A DNA stretch of 64,000 nt, taken from NCBI RefSeq assembly GCF_033118175.1, contig NC_083694.1, positions 40,757,608-40,821,607 of the forward strand. The letters are read 5' to 3'. The DNA comes from Dama dama. Lineage: Eukaryota; Chordata; Mammalia; Artiodactyla; Cervidae. Under the pieces are notes generated by a model. It was not told the origin of the DNA, did no database searches, and saw only the letters and a list, made by a program, of their open reading frames with translations. This document shows positions 63,615 through 64,000 of this stretch, piece by piece (the stretch's first letter is position 1; each line of letters begins with the position of its first letter). The position numbers and the translations under genes are program-made.

Positions 63615-63652
<38 letters not shown>
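63615..63652. repeat. (AC)19 microsatellite
   Basis: An uninterrupted AC run soon after the SINE. Confidence 0.97.
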
Positions 63653-63654
<2 letters not shown>

Positions 63655-64000
63655 TCCTTTTGGTTCCGAGTTCTCACACCTCTGCTGGAGGAAGCCTGGC
63701 TGATCAGGAAAGGACAGTGAGGAAGGGACTCTGGATGTTTGTGAAGCGAGCATCCCAAGGTCCTGGGATGCTAAGCAAAACAGAGACGTGTCCTTAGCTG
63801 GATGGAGCTGGCCCCTAAACGGGGGGACAGAGCTTGCTCTGGGGGGACTGAGGGTGGTCTGTGACAGCAGGAAGTCACAGAGTTCAAGCCATCACTAGGG
63901 TGGCTTGAAGTAGAAGGGCCACTGGGGGCTTGTGTTGGGGATTGGGGGCGGACAGCACTGGAGCTCTGGTTCTTTGTGTGTGGCGACACCTAGTGGCCAT
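63653..64000. other. No gene seen
   Basis: Unique GC-rich intron sequence to the window end. Confidence 0.5.

Overview
The window is nuclear DNA from a ruminant (cattle, sheep, goat or a close relative). The evidence is the repeat content: many Bov-tA/Bov-A SINEs, BovB (RTE) LINE fragments with the ruminant 3' end, CHR-2-type tRNA-Glu SINEs of cetartiodactyls and bovine-type L1 3' ends. Below these lies an older mammalian layer of MIR, L2, L1M and DNA-transposon fossils. Genes are intron-rich, so most long open frames are chance or repeat-derived.

Layout. (1) Positions 1838-6913, + strand: five exons with matching intron phases encode the C-terminal ~138 residues of a multi-pass membrane protein that I cannot name. 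Its 5' part lies to the left of the window. (2) Positions ~12050-12260: a GC-rich divergent promoter with two opposed CCAAT boxes and an ETS/GABP site. To the right it drives LZIC. To the left it probably drives NMNAT1, whose noncoding first exon with a GTAAGT donor can be seen. The unnamed gene would then lie inside NMNAT1 intron 1 on the opposite strand. (3) Positions 12.2-21.1 kb, + strand: LZIC, complete, with six coding exons giving 190 residues. (4) Positions ~21-37.5 kb: spacer with repeats. (5) Positions 37.5-38.7 kb: a strong CpG island with a noncoding first exon, taken as CTNNBIP1 (ICAT). A second noncoding exon is at 61066-61150. The CTNNBIP1 coding exons would lie to the right of the window.

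The order (NMNAT1) <- -> LZIC -> CTNNBIP1 matches human 1p36.22 as I know it. LZIC and CTNNBIP1 share the ICAT domain, so they form a neighbouring pair of related genes. CTNNBIP1 is a beta-catenin inhibitor; LZIC is a small coiled-coil/ICAT protein of less certain role.

Observations beyond the genes: the unnamed membrane-protein gene; an old duplication of its intron at 5437-5970 and 9067-9285; three 'bare poly(A)' insertions flanked by 12-17 bp direct repeats; two perfect hairpin-forming palindromes; and four unique-sequence duplications in CTNNBIP1 intron 1 or within a repeat.
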